A DNA stretch of 64,000 nucleotides from Nocardioides luteus (GTDB taxonomy: Bacteria; Actinomycetota; Actinomycetes; Propionibacteriales; Nocardioidaceae). The translations under genes and the position numbers were made by a program. Location: assembly GCF_015752315.1 (NCBI RefSeq), contig NZ_JADOVJ010000001.1:2472501-2536500 (forward strand), in the 5' to 3' direction. Below the pieces are notes generated by a model. That model worked only from the letters and a program-made list of their open reading frames with translations, was not told the origin of the DNA and did not search any database. This document shows, piece after piece, positions 62,522 through 64,000 of the stretch; positions within the stretch are counted from its first letter, which is position 1, and every line of letters begins with the position of its first letter.

Positions 62522-63577
62522 ATGAAGAAGACGCGCGAGATCACGCCGCACGAGGACTACGGGTTCTTCGGCCCGGACTCCATCACCCAGAAGGTCTGGG
62601 GCCATCCGGCGGTCCCGCTGATGGGCATCGTACGAGCGGTGACGATCGAGGAGCTCGATCCCAACCTCCTCGCCGCCGTGCACAACACCGGTGCGAACTA
62701 CGACCGGCTCGACACGCGCTACGCCAGGACGGTCCAGTACTTCGCCGCGGTGGCGTTCGCGGACAGCCGGACCGTTGCGAAGATGGCCGACGTGCTGGTC
62801 AAGATCCACTCCAAGGCGATCGGCATCGAGCCGGTCAGCGGCAATCGGTACGACGCCAACGACCCCGACTCCCAGCTCTGGATCCTGATCACGGGCTGGC
62901 ACTCGGTCCTCACCGCCTACGAGACGTTCGGGCCCGGCAGGCTCTCGGACGCCGAGGTCGAGCAGTTCTGGGCCGAGTGCGCGATCGCCGCGGAGTTCCA
63001 GACCTGCGACCCGCGCGCGGTTCCGCGCACCCGCGAGGCGGTGCGTGCGTACTTCGAGGAGTGGCGTCCCAGGCTCGCGGCGAGCGAGGCCACCCAGCGG
63101 ATGATGCACCACCTGCTGAACGGCACCAACGCGATCCTTCCCCGCAAGGGTCTGCTCGGCCTGGCCCGGCCGATCGCGAACGCGTTGGTCTGCAGGGCGA
63201 CGATCGCCACCCTGCCGCGACACATGCGTCGGCTCGCCGACATCCGGCAGTCACGGGTGACGGACATGGTGGTGATCGCGATCATGAGGGCGATGCTGGC
63301 GCCCGCCCACCGGAGTCGCACGCTGCAGCGGTGGATCCTCGGCATCCTCGCACCGAAGGTCCTGCCGATCATGGATCCCGTCTGGCGCGGTGTCCCGCCC
63401 GTGCACCCGGTCGTGCTCACGCCCGCCGAGGCGCGGGAACGCTACGGGTACGTCAAGCCGGCCCAGGCGCATCTCGAGCTGCGTGCGCGCCAGCGGGCGC
63501 GCGTCTTCGACGACCGTCAGGCCCCGAGCGACGAAGGCCTGATCGAGTCCCAGCCCATCCTGGGGACTCTCGGCTGA
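62522..63577 (+). CDS. DUF2236/MpaB-family oxygenase
   Basis: 351 aa. The pattern HNTGANYDRLDTRYARTVQY, WILITGWHSVLTAYETFGPG and FWAECAIAAEF matches the helical DUF2236 family, which includes the heme oxygenases MpaB and latex-clearing protein Lcp. Conserved His residues in TGWHSV and nearby are candidate heme ligands. Preceded by GAGGAGCAAGCG. Co-transcribed with the acyl-CoA dehydrogenase-like gene; substrate unknown. Confidence 0.8.
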   Translation: MKKTREITPHEDYGFFGPDSITQKVWGHPAVPLMGIVRAVTIEELDPNLLAAVHNTGANYDRLDTRYARTVQYFAAVAFADSRTVAKMADVLVKIHSKAIGIEPVSGNRYDANDPDSQLWILITGWHSVLTAYETFGPGRLSDAEVEQFWAECAIAAEFQTCDPRAVPRTREAVRAYFEEWRPRLAASEATQRMMHHLLNGTNAILPRKGLLGLARPIANALVCRATIATLPRHMRRLADIRQSRVTDMVVIAIMRAMLAPAHRSRTLQRWILGILAPKVLPIMDPVWRGVPPVHPVVLTPAEARERYGYVKPAQAHLELRARQRARVFDDRQAPSDEGLIESQPILGTLG

Positions 63578-63603
63578 ACGCCTGCCGCGGATCGCTGTCG
63601 CCG

Positions 63604-63646
63604 CTGGCTCCCGGTCGGTCACGACAGGTGACCGACCGGGAGCCAG
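63604..63646. terminator. Strong bidirectional hairpin
   Basis: Perfect 19-bp stem (CTGGCTCCCGGTCGGTCAC and its complement) with loop GACAG. Lies between two convergent genes, 26 bp from either stop. Confidence 0.85.
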
Positions 63647-63672
63647 GCGTTCGCTGTTGGCCGAGGCAGGGG

Positions 63673-64000
63673 CTAGTTCCCCGGCTGCTCGGACCCCACG
63701 ACCCACATCGAGAAGAACTGCGACCCGCCGCCGTAGGCGTGCCCGAGCGCCCGGCGGGCACCGTCGACCTGGTGCTCGCCGGCCCGGCCCCTGACCTGCA
63801 GGGCGGCCTCGGCGAAGCGGAGCATCCCGGAGGCGCCGATGGGGTTGGAGGAGAGCACGCCGCCGCTCATGTTGACCGGCAGGCTCCCGCCGATGGCGGT
63901 CTCGCCGGCCTCGCTGAGCTTCCACCCCTCGCCCTCCGGCGCGAAGCCGAGGTTCTCGAGCCACATCGGCTCGAACCAGGCGAACGGCACGTAGATCTCG
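63673..64000 (-). CDS. Thiolase/Ltp-like protein, C-terminal part; start outside window
   Basis: The frame is open to the right edge, so only about 109 C-terminal residues are visible. GGSLPVNMSGGVLSSNPIGA and GRAGEHQVDGARRALGHAYG are typical of the lipid-transfer-protein branch of thiolases. In this block the usual His of GHPxGASG is Asn (SNPIGASG), so classical thiolysis is doubtful. An in-frame GTG at 63990 lies inside the conserved region and is not the start. Confidence 0.75.
   Translation of the reverse strand, partial: EIYVPFAWFEPMWLENLGFAPEGEGWKLSEAGETAIGGSLPVNMSGGVLSSNPIGASGMLRFAEAALQVRGRAGEHQVDGARRALGHAYGGGSQFFSMWVVGSEQPGN

Overview
This window comes from a high-GC actinobacterium. 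Gene density is high, most cistrons overlap through ATGA, GTGA or TGATG junctions, GTG starts are frequent, and the gene families (Mce, KstR boxes, F420-type oxidoreductases, HsaABCD) are actinobacterial. A member of the Nocardioidaceae (Nocardioides-like) is my best guess, but nothing in the window fixes the genus. Most of the window is a sterol/steroid catabolic region. Eight 14-bp sites fitting the published KstR consensus TNNAACNNGTTNNA mark its promoters.

Layout. (1) Bases 1-1187: end of a two-domain acyl-CoA dehydrogenase. (2) 1265-6120: a three-gene block that does not look metabolic. It encodes a KAP-family membrane P-loop NTPase, a right-handed beta-helix protein and a small protein. 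The last two share a 20-residue motif reminiscent of bacterial amyloid signalling motifs. This is the best candidate for an undescribed system. (3) 6150-10808: KstR box and side-chain operon fadE34-like, chsH2 split into two genes, chsH1, ltp2, ending in a strong hairpin. (4) 10826-17879: starch island with a secreted alpha-amylase and a 1777-aa secreted amylopullulanase, with palindromic operators and a terminator. (5) 17914-22356: a tiny membrane protein, then the kstD operon. (6) 22548-26151: hsaA-hsaD-hsaC-hsaB ring-degradation operon. (7) 26162-31522: RpiB-like, NTF2-like, esterase, F420-type and GMC oxidoreductases and an enoyl-CoA isomerase/hydratase, plus an unusual array of three tandem and three inverted 32-bp repeats (28016-28194). 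(8) 31529-33315: four small housekeeping-type genes. (9) 33363-43300: an eleven-gene unidirectional operon matching, gene for gene, the mycobacterial CYP51 neighbourhood (Rv0763c-Rv0771 of M. tuberculosis, from memory) with a fused ferredoxin/ferredoxin reductase at its end. (10) 43793-50861: fadA5-like thiolase, GMC oxidoreductase, aldehyde dehydrogenase and an unknown protein, divergent from cyp125. (11) 50871-60665: a complete mce transporter operon (yrbEA, yrbEB, mceA-F) flanked by two TetR genes. (12) 60695-63577: an acyl-CoA dehydrogenase-like gene and an MpaB/DUF2236 oxygenase under the same TetR-type operator (CTACACNNGTGTAG) found before the mce operon. (13) The right edge holds the end of a thiolase/Ltp-like gene.

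How it fits together (inference from family knowledge): the Mce transporter would import sterol. CYP125, helped by the GMC and aldehyde dehydrogenases, would oxidise the side chain. FadE34-like, ChsH1/ChsH2, FadA5-like, ChsH3-like and Ltp2 enzymes would shorten it. KstD and HsaABCD would open the rings. CYP51 and the FprB-like/ferredoxin pair would supply sterol 14-demethylase chemistry and electrons to the P450s. The gene for KstR itself is not in the window. I saw no tRNA, rRNA, insertion sequence, CRISPR array or replication origin.
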